A DNA stretch of 64,000 nucleotides, taken from contig JBAYMN010000001.1 in the NCBI GenBank assembly GCA_041663585.1, forward strand, positions 1 to 64,000, given 5' to 3'. Every line of letters begins with the position of its first letter. Position 1 is the stretch's first letter. This document shows, piece by piece, positions 44,683 through 53,370 of this stretch. Below the pieces are notes generated by a model. That model saw only the letters and a program-made list of their open reading frames with translations. It was not told the origin of the DNA and did no database searches. The position numbers and the translations under genes are program-made. The stretch comes from JALOBO01 sp023228225 (lineage in GTDB: Bacteria > Bacillota > Clostridia > Christensenellales > UBA1242).

Positions 44683-44843
44683 GAACACGCAAAGTAGTTT
44701 AAATATAAAGATTTTTAAATGATTTAGCCCTAAACAGGTTCCGACGCGTATCAATACGCTAGGTGGTTCTGCTTGGGGCTAAGGCGTTAAAAAGATTATA
44801 TTTAAACGGCGCCTAGTTCCGCTTTTCCGGTAGGAAAGCGGAA
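44683..44843 (+). repeat. modular palindromic repeat, copy E5 (long form)
   Basis: Starts with the 21-nt module (44683-44703) shared with E1 and E2. An insert follows with a structured hairpin (44724-44782; outer stem TTAGCCCT/GGGGCTAA, internal CAGGTT facing GGTTCTG, apical GCGTAT/ATACGC). Then come an AGGCG/CGCCT stem, ACGGCGCC and the 27-nt palindrome (44817-44843). The palindrome lies inside the folD reading frame. Confidence 0.85.
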
Positions 44844-45679
44844 TAAATTTCTGCCGCTTCTACGGCTTGCGAAATTAGCGATGAAATAGTCATAGGTCCT
44901 ACACCACCAGGAACGGGAGTATAAGCTGAGCAAATGCTAAGAGCGTGATTATCAAGTTCTATATCACCAACATTATTTTGGTTATAACCGCAGTCTATCA
45001 AAATCACATTAGGTTTTAACCATGCTGACTTAATTAAATTTGCTTTTCCGACTGCCGCAACTAATATATCTGCTTGTCTTACATATTGCTCTAAATTAAT
45101 TGTTTTACGATGGCAAATTGTTACAGTTGCATTCTCTTGTAATAAAAGCATTGCAGTGGGTTTGCCTAATATTGCACTTCTGCCTACAATTACAGCGTGC
45201 TTGCCTTCAATTATAATATTATAGTGTTTCAAAAGTGTTATAATTCCTAACGGGGTGGCACATTTAAATGCAGGGTAACCGTTTGTCATATTTCCAAAAG
45301 AAGTTGCACTTACGCCATCAACATCTTTATTAAGTGCAATCTCGTTAAAACAGAGTTGCTCATCTATATGAAGTGGCGTTGGGTGTTGTAATAGTATGCC
45401 ACATATTTTTGAATCTGCATTCAATTCGCGTATTTTATTAACCAATTTTTCGGTTGTAGTGTTTTTTGATAAATTTACTGTTACAGAATTTAAACCCACC
45501 CTTGCACACGCCTTTGATTTCATTTTTACATAAGTTTTAGAAGCAGGGTCTTCGCCTACTATAATTGCCGCAAGGACGGGAGTATAGTTATATTTTTGTT
45601 TTAAAACATTAACCCGTTTTAAAAGTTGTAATTCAATTTCTGATGCTAGTTTTTTTCCATCTAATCTTATTGCTTCCAT
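44813..45679 (-). CDS. folD: methylene-THF dehydrogenase/cyclohydrolase
   Basis: A 288-aa bifunctional enzyme interconverting 5,10-methylene-THF and 10-formyl-THF with NADP. The catalytic Lys is in YVKMKSKACARVGL near 51. The ILLQHPTPLHIDE and VIVGRSAILGKPTAMLL motifs are intact, and PGGVGPMTI closes the fold. The final residues SAFLPEKR are encoded by palindromic repeat E5, an apparent 3' extension by repeat insertion. It supplies folate one-carbon units together with glyA. Confidence 0.96.
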   Translation of the reverse strand: MEAIRLDGKKLASEIELQLLKRVNVLKQKYNYTPVLAAIIVGEDPASKTYVKMKSKACARVGLNSVTVNLSKNTTTEKLVNKIRELNADSKICGILLQHPTPLHIDEQLCFNEIALNKDVDGVSATSFGNMTNGYPAFKCATPLGIITLLKHYNIIIEGKHAVIVGRSAILGKPTAMLLLQENATVTICHRKTINLEQYVRQADILVAAVGKANLIKSAWLKPNVILIDCGYNQNNVGDIELDNHALSICSAYTPVPGGVGPMTISSLISQAVEAAEIYSAFLPEKRN

Positions 45680-45770
45680 TCTTACTCCATAAAATATTCA
45701 TTATGTTATTATAACACAATCACATATGCATTTGACAAGGATTTTTGATACTTTACTTTAAAAGATAATA

Positions 45771-45800
45771 AAAAAACTTACCATTACAGTAAGTTTTTTT
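45771..45800. terminator. terminator of tRNA-Pro (AGG), bidirectional
   Basis: AAAAAACTTAC/GTAAGTTTTTT, 11-bp stem with a 7-nt loop, immediately 3' of the minus-strand tRNA and upstream of folD. Confidence 0.85.
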
Positions 45801-45802
45801 AT

Positions 45803-45877
45803 TGGTCGGGATGACAAGGTTTGAACTTGCGACCTCACAGTCCCTAACCGTGCGCGCTACCACTGCGCTACACCCCG
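45803..45877 (-). tRNA. tRNA-Pro (anticodon AGG)
   Basis: Complete cloverleaf on the minus strand with acceptor CGGGGTG/CATCCCG, discriminator A and CCA. The anticodon stem CACGG/CTGTG (one G-T pair) holds loop TTAGGGA, giving AGG. A34 is unusual in bacterial tRNA-Pro, where GGG is the norm; it would need deamination to inosine or extended wobble. Confidence 0.92.
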
Positions 45878-46092
45878 ACACTCTGTTTAAAATAATAAAC
45901 TAATTTTGGTAAATTGTCAACAGTAAATTTGTAATTATCGTTTTATAAAATTCTATTAATTGTATCGTTTTTTATAAATTAAATAGTAAAAAATACATTT
46001 TTTATTAATTTTTTTGAATTAAATACTATTTTTGTATACAAAAAAAATTTAAAGTGTTATAGTAAGTATATAGTTATATTTGGAGATATATT

Positions 46093-46950
46093 ATGGAAAC
46101 TGCATTTAGTGTTATTGATTTGGAATTTACATATCCAAAGGCAAAAAACCAAGTAATAAATGGAATAAGTTTTGATGTTTGTGAAGGTGAGATTTTTGGG
46201 CTTTTAGGTCCGAGTGGTGCTGGTAAATCAACCGTTCAAAAAATTTTAACAAAACTATTAACTGATTATGATGGCAGAATATCTTATTTTGGCGAAGATC
46301 TTAAATCACTTAGTAAAGAGTTTTATGAATATATTGGCGTTGGTTTTGAATTGCCTGTTTCGTTTGGTAAACTTACAGCAATTGAAAATTTAAAATTTTT
46401 CTCATCGTTATACAAAAATCAAGTAGATTATAACGAACTGCTTAAACGCGTTGATTTGTATTCTGACCGAAATAAAAAAGTGTGTGAATTTTCAAAAGGT
46501 ATGAAAATGCGACTTAATTTTGTTAGGGCACTTCTTAATAACCCTAAAATTTTATTTTTAGATGAAGTTACAAATGGGCTTGACCCAAAAAATTCTAAAA
46601 TTATTAAGGATATGATTTTAGAATTTAAAGAAAATGGTGGTACGGTATTTTTAACTACACATTTGATGGGCGATGTGGAACAACTATGCGATAGAGTTGC
46701 ATTTTTAGTTGATGGAAGGATTGCCGAAATTTCTACTCCAAGAGAACTTAAACAAAAATATGGAAGGCGCGAATTGATTGTAGAATATAAAGAGGATAAA
46801 AATATTAAATCACAAACTTTTGATATGAATAAGTTGGGCGACAATCAGTCATTTTTAACACTTTTAAAAGAAAAACATATAGAAACTTTACATAGTGGCG
46901 AAACTTCTCTTGAAGATATATTTATTATTGTAGCAGGTATGGGACTATGA
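46093..46950 (+). CDS. ABC-2 exporter ATPase subunit
   Basis: A 285-aa ATPase. Walker A GPSGAGKST near 36, signature FSKGMKMRLNF near 137 and Walker B ILFLDEVTNGLD near 155 are intact, and VFLTTHLM supplies the H-loop. It overlaps its permease by 4 bp and forms a three-gene exporter operon. Relatives export drugs or lipids; the substrate is not deducible. TTTGGAG ribosome site. Confidence 0.92.
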   Translation: METAFSVIDLEFTYPKAKNQVINGISFDVCEGEIFGLLGPSGAGKSTVQKILTKLLTDYDGRISYFGEDLKSLSKEFYEYIGVGFELPVSFGKLTAIENLKFFSSLYKNQVDYNELLKRVDLYSDRNKKVCEFSKGMKMRLNFVRALLNNPKILFLDEVTNGLDPKNSKIIKDMILEFKENGGTVFLTTHLMGDVEQLCDRVAFLVDGRIAEISTPRELKQKYGRRELIVEYKEDKNIKSQTFDMNKLGDNQSFLTLLKEKHIETLHSGETSLEDIFIIVAGMGL

Positions 46951-47660
46951 GAAATTTAGGAAAACTTATTAGTGGCGAAATTGAACGCGCTACAAAATAT
47001 AAAATTCTTACGGTTGGTGTCGGCGTGTCTTTGCTTTGGTGCATTATAATTGCCGCTATTCCGCTTAACGATGTAAAACAAATTGTACCGTTAATTGTTT
47101 TTACTGACAGTGCAATAATGTCTGCAATTTTAATTTCGGCCTCATTGTTTTTTGAACGAAATGAAGGCACTTTAAGCACATTAGCCATTGCACCGTGTTC
47201 GGTGCTGGAAATATTATTATCTAAAATTATAATGTCTGTTGTTGTTGCTCTTTTATCAACCGCAATAATATTTGTCAGCGTTGCTATTTTTCACGGGACA
47301 CTAATTAATTTTATGCTAGTTCCTTATGTAATTTTAGTCGCAACACTTAACAGTATTATTGGGGTTTTAATTTCGTTACATAGCCGAGATTTTAACAGTA
47401 TGCTTGTTAATTTTTCAATTTTTGTTATTTTACTAGACTTACCAGCAGTGCTTGCAAGTGTTGGATTACTTCCAAATTGGATTGAATTAATTACAATTAT
47501 TCTTCCATCACAAGCCTCACAGATACTTATTACAAGCACACTTGTCAGTACCGAACTTTATCAGGTCTTAATATCACTTGGAGTAGTTGTATTATGGTCT
47601 GTATTACTACTAATATTAGCGGTGTACCCAAAATTTAAAGAATATATGGTTAAAGGTTAA
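46947..47660 (+). CDS. ABC-2 exporter permease 1
   Basis: A 237-aa permease with about six transmembrane helices. It starts RNLGKLISGEIERATKYKIL, a typical cytosolic lead-in, and includes ASLFFERNEGTLSTLAIAP, the coupling-helix region of ABC-2 permeases. It overlaps the ATPase gene by 4 bp and is 2 nt from the next permease, so the two permeases probably form a heterodimer. Confidence 0.88.
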   Translation: MRNLGKLISGEIERATKYKILTVGVGVSLLWCIIIAAIPLNDVKQIVPLIVFTDSAIMSAILISASLFFERNEGTLSTLAIAPCSVLEILLSKIIMSVVVALLSTAIIFVSVAIFHGTLINFMLVPYVILVATLNSIIGVLISLHSRDFNSMLVNFSIFVILLDLPAVLASVGLLPNWIELITIILPSQASQILITSTLVSTELYQVLISLGVVVLWSVLLLILAVYPKFKEYMVKG

Positions 47661-47662
47661 TT

Positions 47663-48454
47663 ATGCGTATCTATTTATCACTTTTAAAATTTGAAATTAA
47701 AAATATATTAAGGGATAAAATGACCTTCATTATGCTTATCTATCCCATAATTATGCTACTTGCAACTACAATTTTATTGCCAGCACTTTTAGAAGATATT
47801 GAAAGTGCTACATCATTAAAAAGTACTATTGTAGTAATAATAATTGTTTTTGCAGGATTAGGTGCTTTTATTGGCGGGGCATTGCTTGCCTTTTTGCTAT
47901 TAGATCATAAAGATGAACATATTTTTGATTCTATTAGCGTTACAAGCGTTTCGGTTTCTGGTTATATTAAATTTAAAATGGTATATGTTTATATACTGTC
48001 TGTAATATCTACACTTGTTTTAATTTGGGGTACCCAAATTTTTGCGGGTGAACAGTATATAGTTAATGTTGGCGGAGTTATATTTAATCCGTTTAGCGGA
48101 CTAACAGCATTGAAAACGATTATGTACGCAATAGTTATGAATTTGTATATGCCTGTTTTAGGATTATTTATTGCGACCAAAGCAAAGAATAAAATAGAGG
48201 GTTTTGCATACTTAAAAGCGAGTGCATTGTTAGTGGCTGTACCTGTTCTTTTACTTGTCGCTCCATTTAGATTAGGTTGGCAATATTTTTTGGGTGTATT
48301 ACCAAATTTTTGGGCATCAAAAGCATTATTAACAGCAGTTTATCCTTCACTTTCCGATGGTTTTCCTTTTATTGTTGCAATTCTTATTGGGGCTATTTAT
48401 AATATCGTTCTTATAAGATTATTGTATAAAAATTTTTTAAAATCTATTCAGTAA
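47663..48454 (+). CDS. ABC-2 exporter permease 2
   Basis: A 263-aa permease with about six transmembrane helices, starting LLKFEIKNILRDKMTFIMLIYP, a common ABC-2 entry segment. It is the third gene of the exporter operon, with KDEHIFDSISVTSVS as a probable coupling region. Its pairing with permease 1 is inferred from spacing. Confidence 0.88.
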   Translation: MRIYLSLLKFEIKNILRDKMTFIMLIYPIIMLLATTILLPALLEDIESATSLKSTIVVIIIVFAGLGAFIGGALLAFLLLDHKDEHIFDSISVTSVSVSGYIKFKMVYVYILSVISTLVLIWGTQIFAGEQYIVNVGGVIFNPFSGLTALKTIMYAIVMNLYMPVLGLFIATKAKNKIEGFAYLKASALLVAVPVLLLVAPFRLGWQYFLGVLPNFWASKALLTAVYPSLSDGFPFIVAILIGAIYNIVLIRLLYKNFLKSIQ

Positions 48455-48500
48455 ATTTTTACAGGTATATAAAATATAAAAGTTAGAAATAATTTTAGTA

Positions 48501-48529
48501 TACAGTAATGTATATTTTTTATTACTGTA
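48501..48529. repeat. 9-bp inverted repeat upstream of RsgI-like gene
   Basis: TACAGTAAT/ATTACTGTA with an 11-nt spacer in the 97-bp gap after the exporter operon. It could be an operator or a weak terminator. Confidence 0.5.
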
Positions 48530-48551
48530 AATTTTATTTAAGGAAATTTAT

Positions 48552-49460
48552 ATGAAAAGATTTTTGTTATTAACTTTGGTTTTATTATTAGTTGTTGCCA
48601 TAGGCTATTTTGCAATTCCAATGATTGTAAATGCAGAAAGTTATGTTGTTATAGATATAAACCCTAGCATAGAATTTGTAATTAATCGTAATGGTATAGT
48701 AACTAATGTTAATTCATTAAATGAGGAAGGAGAAATTATAATTCAAGGCGAAACATTTGTTGATATGACCATTGAAGATGCAACTGAAAAAGTTATAGAA
48801 CTAGCACTTGCTTTGGGATATTTAGACCCAAATGCTACCGAAACCGATCCAAACGCATTAATGGTAACCGCTTATAATGGAAGTATAATTACTAAAAATA
48901 GAATAAGGAGTCGTGTAGAAAATAGACTGAACAACTATTTTTCCGAAAATGGTATTTGGGGCGTGGTATTAAGTGCAGAAGATATTGAAGACATTATGGT
49001 AGAAGCCGAATCATATAATTTAAGCGTCGGTAAGTATAGACTGATTAAGTCAATACAAAATGCCACTAGTGAATACACATTTACAGTTCTTGCATCTATG
49101 ACAGTTGAAGAACTTATGAATCTTGTACAGTCTAAGGTGTCGCTTGCTGATGAACGAACAGCAATTATTGACCGCATTACTATACTTGAAGCAATTGAAA
49201 CGCCAACTGAGGCTGAATCAACCGAATTATTGATAATTACCGCTAGACTTTCTGAAATAGATGCACTTATTGCTCAGGCAGAAGTCGATAAAGCGACTTT
49301 ACAAGAAGATATTGTCGCTTTTAAAGAAGCAAGAAAACAATTTAAAAATGCGGTTAAAGCGTCATTTAAAAATCTATTTAATGGATTATCTGATGCCGAA
49401 CAAGAGCAAATTAAACAAGTGTTATACAACAGATTTAACAATATTGATGCAGTTGCATAA
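48552..49460 (+). CDS. RsgI-like (anti-sigma middle domain) membrane protein
   Basis: A 302-aa protein. A transmembrane or signal helix at residues about 4-27 precedes SYVVIDINPSIEFVINRNG, the hallmark of the RsgI middle domain that autocleaves in RsgI proteins, and ATEKVIELALALGYL. The last 130 residues are helical and Glu-rich. The cytoplasmic N-terminal anti-sigma helix of true RsgI is missing, and no sigI gene adjoins. It is probably an extracytoplasmic sensor-like protein; the partner is unknown. AAGGAA ribosome site. Confidence 0.75.
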   Translation: MKRFLLLTLVLLLVVAIGYFAIPMIVNAESYVVIDINPSIEFVINRNGIVTNVNSLNEEGEIIIQGETFVDMTIEDATEKVIELALALGYLDPNATETDPNALMVTAYNGSIITKNRIRSRVENRLNNYFSENGIWGVVLSAEDIEDIMVEAESYNLSVGKYRLIKSIQNATSEYTFTVLASMTVEELMNLVQSKVSLADERTAIIDRITILEAIETPTEAESTELLIITARLSEIDALIAQAEVDKATLQEDIVAFKEARKQFKNAVKASFKNLFNGLSDAEQEQIKQVLYNRFNNIDAVA

Positions 49461-49491
49461 AATTTAAGCATAATTAATGCGCAAAAATTAT

Positions 49492-49520
49492 AAAAAGCAA
49501 GGATTTAATCTTTGCTTTTT
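49492..49520 (+). terminator. intrinsic terminator after RsgI-like gene
   Basis: AAAAAGCAA/TTGCTTTTT stem, 31 bp after the stop, T-run in the 3' arm. Confidence 0.75.
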
Positions 49521-49578
49521 AATTATAAAATTTTAACAATTAAATATTTAAAAACATACATATTTTAGAGGTGTTTTT

Positions 49579-50445
49579 ATGAAATTCTTTAAAATGCATG
49601 GAATTGGCAACGATTACATTTTTGTAAACTGTTTAAATAGAGAACCTGAAAATCCTAATGAACTTGCAAAATTTTTGTGCAACAGGCATTTTAGTATAGG
49701 TGGCGATGGGCTTATATTAATACTTCCATCGTATTCCGCAAATGTTCAAATGCGTATTTTTAATTCTGATGGTAGCGAAGCGGAACTTTGCGGTAATGCC
49801 ATAAGGTGTTTAGGAAAATATATATACGATGAAGGGCTTATTAAAAATCCGACAGTTACAGTGGAAACATTAGCGGGAATTAAAACTTTACAAATTAATT
49901 TGAGTGAAAGTATTGTTAAAAGCGTTAGCGTAAATATGGGAGTACCTATTTTAATACCCGATTTAATACCGGTAATAAGTAATGACCATATGCCAGTCAT
50001 TGACAGAGAAATTAAAGTTGACGAAAATACTATATTGTATTCCGCTGTATCAATGGGAAATCCACATGCGGTTGTTTTTGTGTACGAACTTGATACTTTA
50101 CCTATTGAAAAAATTGGCAGTTTGATTGAAGTACATAGCGATTTTCCGGAACGAACAAATGTAGAATTTGTACAGGTATTAGATTCTGGTACACTAAAAG
50201 TACGAGTTTGGGAAAGAGGCGTGGGCGAAACATTGGGTTGTGGTACAGGTGCGTGTGCCGTTGCGGTCATTAGTGATATAAAAGGTTTAATAAAAAACGA
50301 ATGTATTATAAATATGCGTGGCGGGATATTAAAAGTTCAAGTTGGTTCAACTGTATATTTAACGGGTAATGCAGTATATACATTTAGCGGGAATATTAAT
50401 TTACCAAAAGAATTTAAATTTATAAAAACAAAAAAAGAGATGTAA
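49579..50445 (+). CDS. dapF: diaminopimelate epimerase
   Basis: A 288-aa enzyme converting LL- to meso-diaminopimelate. The two catalytic Cys are in LCGNAIRC near 71 and LGCGTGACAV near 220, in the standard symmetrical arrangement. FHKMHGIGNDY-like FKMHGIGNDYIFV opens the protein. First gene of the dapF-dapL-dapB operon; GAGGTG site. Confidence 0.96.
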   Translation: MKFFKMHGIGNDYIFVNCLNREPENPNELAKFLCNRHFSIGGDGLILILPSYSANVQMRIFNSDGSEAELCGNAIRCLGKYIYDEGLIKNPTVTVETLAGIKTLQINLSESIVKSVSVNMGVPILIPDLIPVISNDHMPVIDREIKVDENTILYSAVSMGNPHAVVFVYELDTLPIEKIGSLIEVHSDFPERTNVEFVQVLDSGTLKVRVWERGVGETLGCGTGACAVAVISDIKGLIKNECIINMRGGILKVQVGSTVYLTGNAVYTFSGNINLPKEFKFIKTKKEM

Positions 50446-50451
50446 GTAAAA

Positions 50452-51666
50452 GTGAAGATCAATAAAAATTTTTTAGCACTTAAAAATAATTATCTTTTTA
50501 GTGAAATAAACAGGCGGGCAAGTGCTTATAAGTTAGAACACCCAAACGTAGATGTTATTAGTTTAGGAATAGGAGATGTCACTCAGCCACTTGCCCCCGT
50601 AGTTATATCTGCTATGCAAAAAGCAGTGCAGGATTTATCTAATGTGCAAACATTTAAAGGGTATAGTCCGAATCAAGGTTATATGTTTTTGCGAGAAAAT
50701 ATATCAAAGTATGACTATGTTTTAAAAGGTATAGACATTTCGCCAAATGAAATATGCGTAGGAGATGGCATTAAAAGCGATATTTCAAATATGCTTGAAC
50801 TATTCGCCGATAAATCGGTTATTGCGCTTATGAACCCCGTATATCCTGCTTATTTAGATAGTGTAATAATGTCTGGCAAAGCCGGTAAGAATTGTAGCGG
50901 GAAATGGTCTAAAATAATTAATTTATATTGTACTGCTGAAAACAATTTTCTACCAGAAATACCTATAAAAAAACCTGATATAATTTATTTGTGTTTTCCG
51001 AATAATCCCACAGGTGCGGTATGCGATGTTAAAAAACTAAAAGAGTGGATTGATTATGCCAACAAAGTTGGTGCTATAATATTTTTTGATAGTGCCTATG
51101 AAGCCTATATTACAGAAGATTATCCACATAGCATATACGAAATTTCGGGGGCAAAACAGTGCGCGATTGAATTTAAAAGTTATTCAAAAACAGCGGGCTT
51201 TACGGGCGTAAGATGCAGTTATACAGTCATACCAAATGATATTATAGTAGGCAATAAATTAGTACTTGATTTGTGGACTAGAAGGCAAAGTTCTAAGTTT
51301 AACGGAGCAAGTTACATTTCTCAGTGTGGCGCAAATGCAATATATAGTGAAGAAAATCGCTCGCAAATTAAAGAAAATATAGATTACTATATGAAAAATG
51401 CACACTATATTTTTACAAATCTAGTTAATTCCGGAATAAAAGCATATGGTGGGGTAAACGCACCTTATATTTGGGTAAAAACGCCAGAAAACATATCATC
51501 GTGGGATATATTTGACATTATGTTAAAACGGGCGGGAGTTATTTGCACCCCGGGTGCAGGATTTGGATCATTCGGACAAAATTACATACGGTTAACAGCA
51601 TTTAATACCTACGAAAATACAGTAAAGGCTATGCAAAACATTATTATATCTAAAATATTTGTATAG
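50452..51666 (+). CDS. dapL: LL-diaminopimelate aminotransferase
   Basis: A 404-aa fold-type I PLP enzyme converting tetrahydrodipicolinate to LL-DAP in one step. ISLGIGDVTQPLAP, GYSPNQGY, CFPNNPTGAV, FFDSAYEAYI and the PLP-Lys stretch FKSYSKTAGFTGVRCSY identify DapL. It starts at GTG, 7 nt after dapF, with only a weak GAGATG site, suggesting translational coupling. Its presence means that succinylase or acetylase DAP genes are not needed. Confidence 0.93.
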   Translation: MKINKNFLALKNNYLFSEINRRASAYKLEHPNVDVISLGIGDVTQPLAPVVISAMQKAVQDLSNVQTFKGYSPNQGYMFLRENISKYDYVLKGIDISPNEICVGDGIKSDISNMLELFADKSVIALMNPVYPAYLDSVIMSGKAGKNCSGKWSKIINLYCTAENNFLPEIPIKKPDIIYLCFPNNPTGAVCDVKKLKEWIDYANKVGAIIFFDSAYEAYITEDYPHSIYEISGAKQCAIEFKSYSKTAGFTGVRCSYTVIPNDIIVGNKLVLDLWTRRQSSKFNGASYISQCGANAIYSEENRSQIKENIDYYMKNAHYIFTNLVNSGIKAYGGVNAPYIWVKTPENISSWDIFDIMLKRAGVICTPGAGFGSFGQNYIRLTAFNTYENTVKAMQNIIISKIFV

Positions 51667-51681
51667 TAACAGGAGGCAAAA

Positions 51682-52386
51682 ATGGCTAATGTAGTTGTTG
51701 TAGGTTCGTACGGAAAAATGGGTAGTCTTATGTGCAATGCAATAAAAGAAAGTAAAAATTATAATTTGCTTTATGGGGTGGATATTTTAGCAGACGGAGA
51801 AGAAAAAAATATTTATAATAATTTGGATATAAAATACGGACTACCTGATGTTATTATTGATTTTTCTAATGCAGATGCACTAGTGGATATAATTGATTTT
51901 GCAGTTTTCCACAATACTAAACTTATTATTGCTACTACCGGACATAGCGAGTGTGGTAATAAATTAGTAACACAAGCATCTGAAAAAATTGCTATATTTA
52001 AATCCGAAAATTTTAGTTTTGGTATGAATGTGTTGGTAGAAGAATTGAAAACATTTTCTAAAAAACTTATTGGTTATGACACTGAAATTCTTGAATGTCA
52101 TAAAAAATATAAAAAAGATTATCCGAGCGGGACAGCAATTATGTTAAAAAATATTATTAAACAACATTCAATTAATAGCCCCGCCATTATTCCTATTCAT
52201 TCGATAAGAATAGGAGATGTTGCTGGAATGCACACTATTATTTTTGGTGGAACAGGAGAATTGATAGAACTAAAACATACAGTGCTTGACCGTTCGGTTT
52301 TTGTAAATGGCGTAATAAAAGCCTTATATTTCATACAAAATAAATCAAAAGGTTTATACAATATGAATGATTTAATAAAAATGTAG
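51682..52386 (+). CDS. dapB: 4-hydroxy-tetrahydrodipicolinate reductase
   Basis: A 234-aa reductase. The N-terminal nucleotide fold is VVVGSYGKMGSLM, and the catalytic region reads ECHKKYKKDYPSGTA where most enzymes have E-x-H-H-x-x-K-x-D-x-P-S-G-T. So the second catalytic His is replaced by Lys (HK), but the downstream Lys and SGT are kept. Completes the dap operon, 16 nt after dapL with an AGGAGG site. dapA is not in the window. Confidence 0.93.
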   Translation: MANVVVVGSYGKMGSLMCNAIKESKNYNLLYGVDILADGEEKNIYNNLDIKYGLPDVIIDFSNADALVDIIDFAVFHNTKLIIATTGHSECGNKLVTQASEKIAIFKSENFSFGMNVLVEELKTFSKKLIGYDTEILECHKKYKKDYPSGTAIMLKNIIKQHSINSPAIIPIHSIRIGDVAGMHTIIFGGTGELIELKHTVLDRSVFVNGVIKALYFIQNKSKGLYNMNDLIKM

Positions 52387-52505
52387 CAAATCTTTATACG
52401 GATTATAAAATTTGTTGTATGTTGTTATTTTTTGTCATAATTAATTGACAATATATTTTAGAAATATATACTAAGTTAAGATATTACCGAATAACGAGGT
52501 GAAAA

Positions 52506-53249
52506 TTGTTTAACTGGACTGATACACAAGAATTTTGTTTTCCAATTACCATAATTGTTATAGTTGTATTAACTATTATTTTAACATTTTTATTAAAAAA
52601 TAAAAGCGAAAGAATTAAATTAATTCCGCTTAAATTCATCTCATTATTATTAATAATTGCCGAAATAGTAAAACTTGTAAGAATATATAATTCTGTTGGT
52701 TTAATTCCTAGTCAATATTGGCCATTTCAGTTTTGCAGTATGTTTTTGGTCTGGTTTTTTATCGCTTCCTTTTTTAAAGGCAAAATTGGTAAAGCCGGTT
52801 TGGCTACAAGTTTTGTTTGTGGAGTAATGGCATTTATTTGCTTTATGATTTCACCTGTTTCGGTAATTGGCAATGCTACCGATAATTTATCATTGGTTTG
52901 GAGCAATTTTGACAATTTACATACATTTTTTTACCACTGGCTGATAGTGTTATTTCCTATATTAATTGTGGCCTTAAAATTGTATAATCCTAAATTTTCG
53001 GATAGAAAATTTGTGTTAATTCCATTTTATATTTATGCAACCGTTTCTGTAATAATGGCTAATAAATATGAGCAAAATTATATTATGATTTTACGCAATA
53101 CTGTTATTGATTGGCCTAACCATATTATTATTGATGCGGGTTATTGGGCTTATTTACTATTTATGTACGCATTTGCATTATTGTCCATTTTACTTGTTTT
53201 AGCGTTTTTTGATTTTATTTTAAAAGATTCATCTACCGAAAAATCTTAA
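52506..53249 (+). CDS. YwaF/TMEM164-family integral membrane protein
   Basis: A 247-aa protein with about seven transmembrane helices, with the family features QYWPFQFCSMFLVW and HTFFYHWLIVLFPI. Translation appears to start at TTG 52506 behind AACGAGGTG, as no ATG is near. The function of the family is not established. It is alone, with a terminator downstream. Confidence 0.8.
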   Translation: MFNWTDTQEFCFPITIIVIVVLTIILTFLLKNKSERIKLIPLKFISLLLIIAEIVKLVRIYNSVGLIPSQYWPFQFCSMFLVWFFIASFFKGKIGKAGLATSFVCGVMAFICFMISPVSVIGNATDNLSLVWSNFDNLHTFFYHWLIVLFPILIVALKLYNPKFSDRKFVLIPFYIYATVSVIMANKYEQNYIMILRNTVIDWPNHIIIDAGYWAYLLFMYAFALLSILLVLAFFDFILKDSSTEKS

Positions 53250-53293
53250 AATGCTACATAATAACGGTTAATTTAACATAAATTAAATATTGG

Positions 53294-53324
53294 ATTAATG
53301 TTTGTATTAACATTAATTTTTTTT
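53294..53324 (+). terminator. intrinsic terminator
   Basis: ATTAATGTT/AACATTAAT stem with a 6-nt loop followed by a run of eight T. Confidence 0.78.
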
Positions 53325-53370
53325 GTTTGAATATTATAAAGTGTACATAATTTTTTGAGGGGGATTATTA

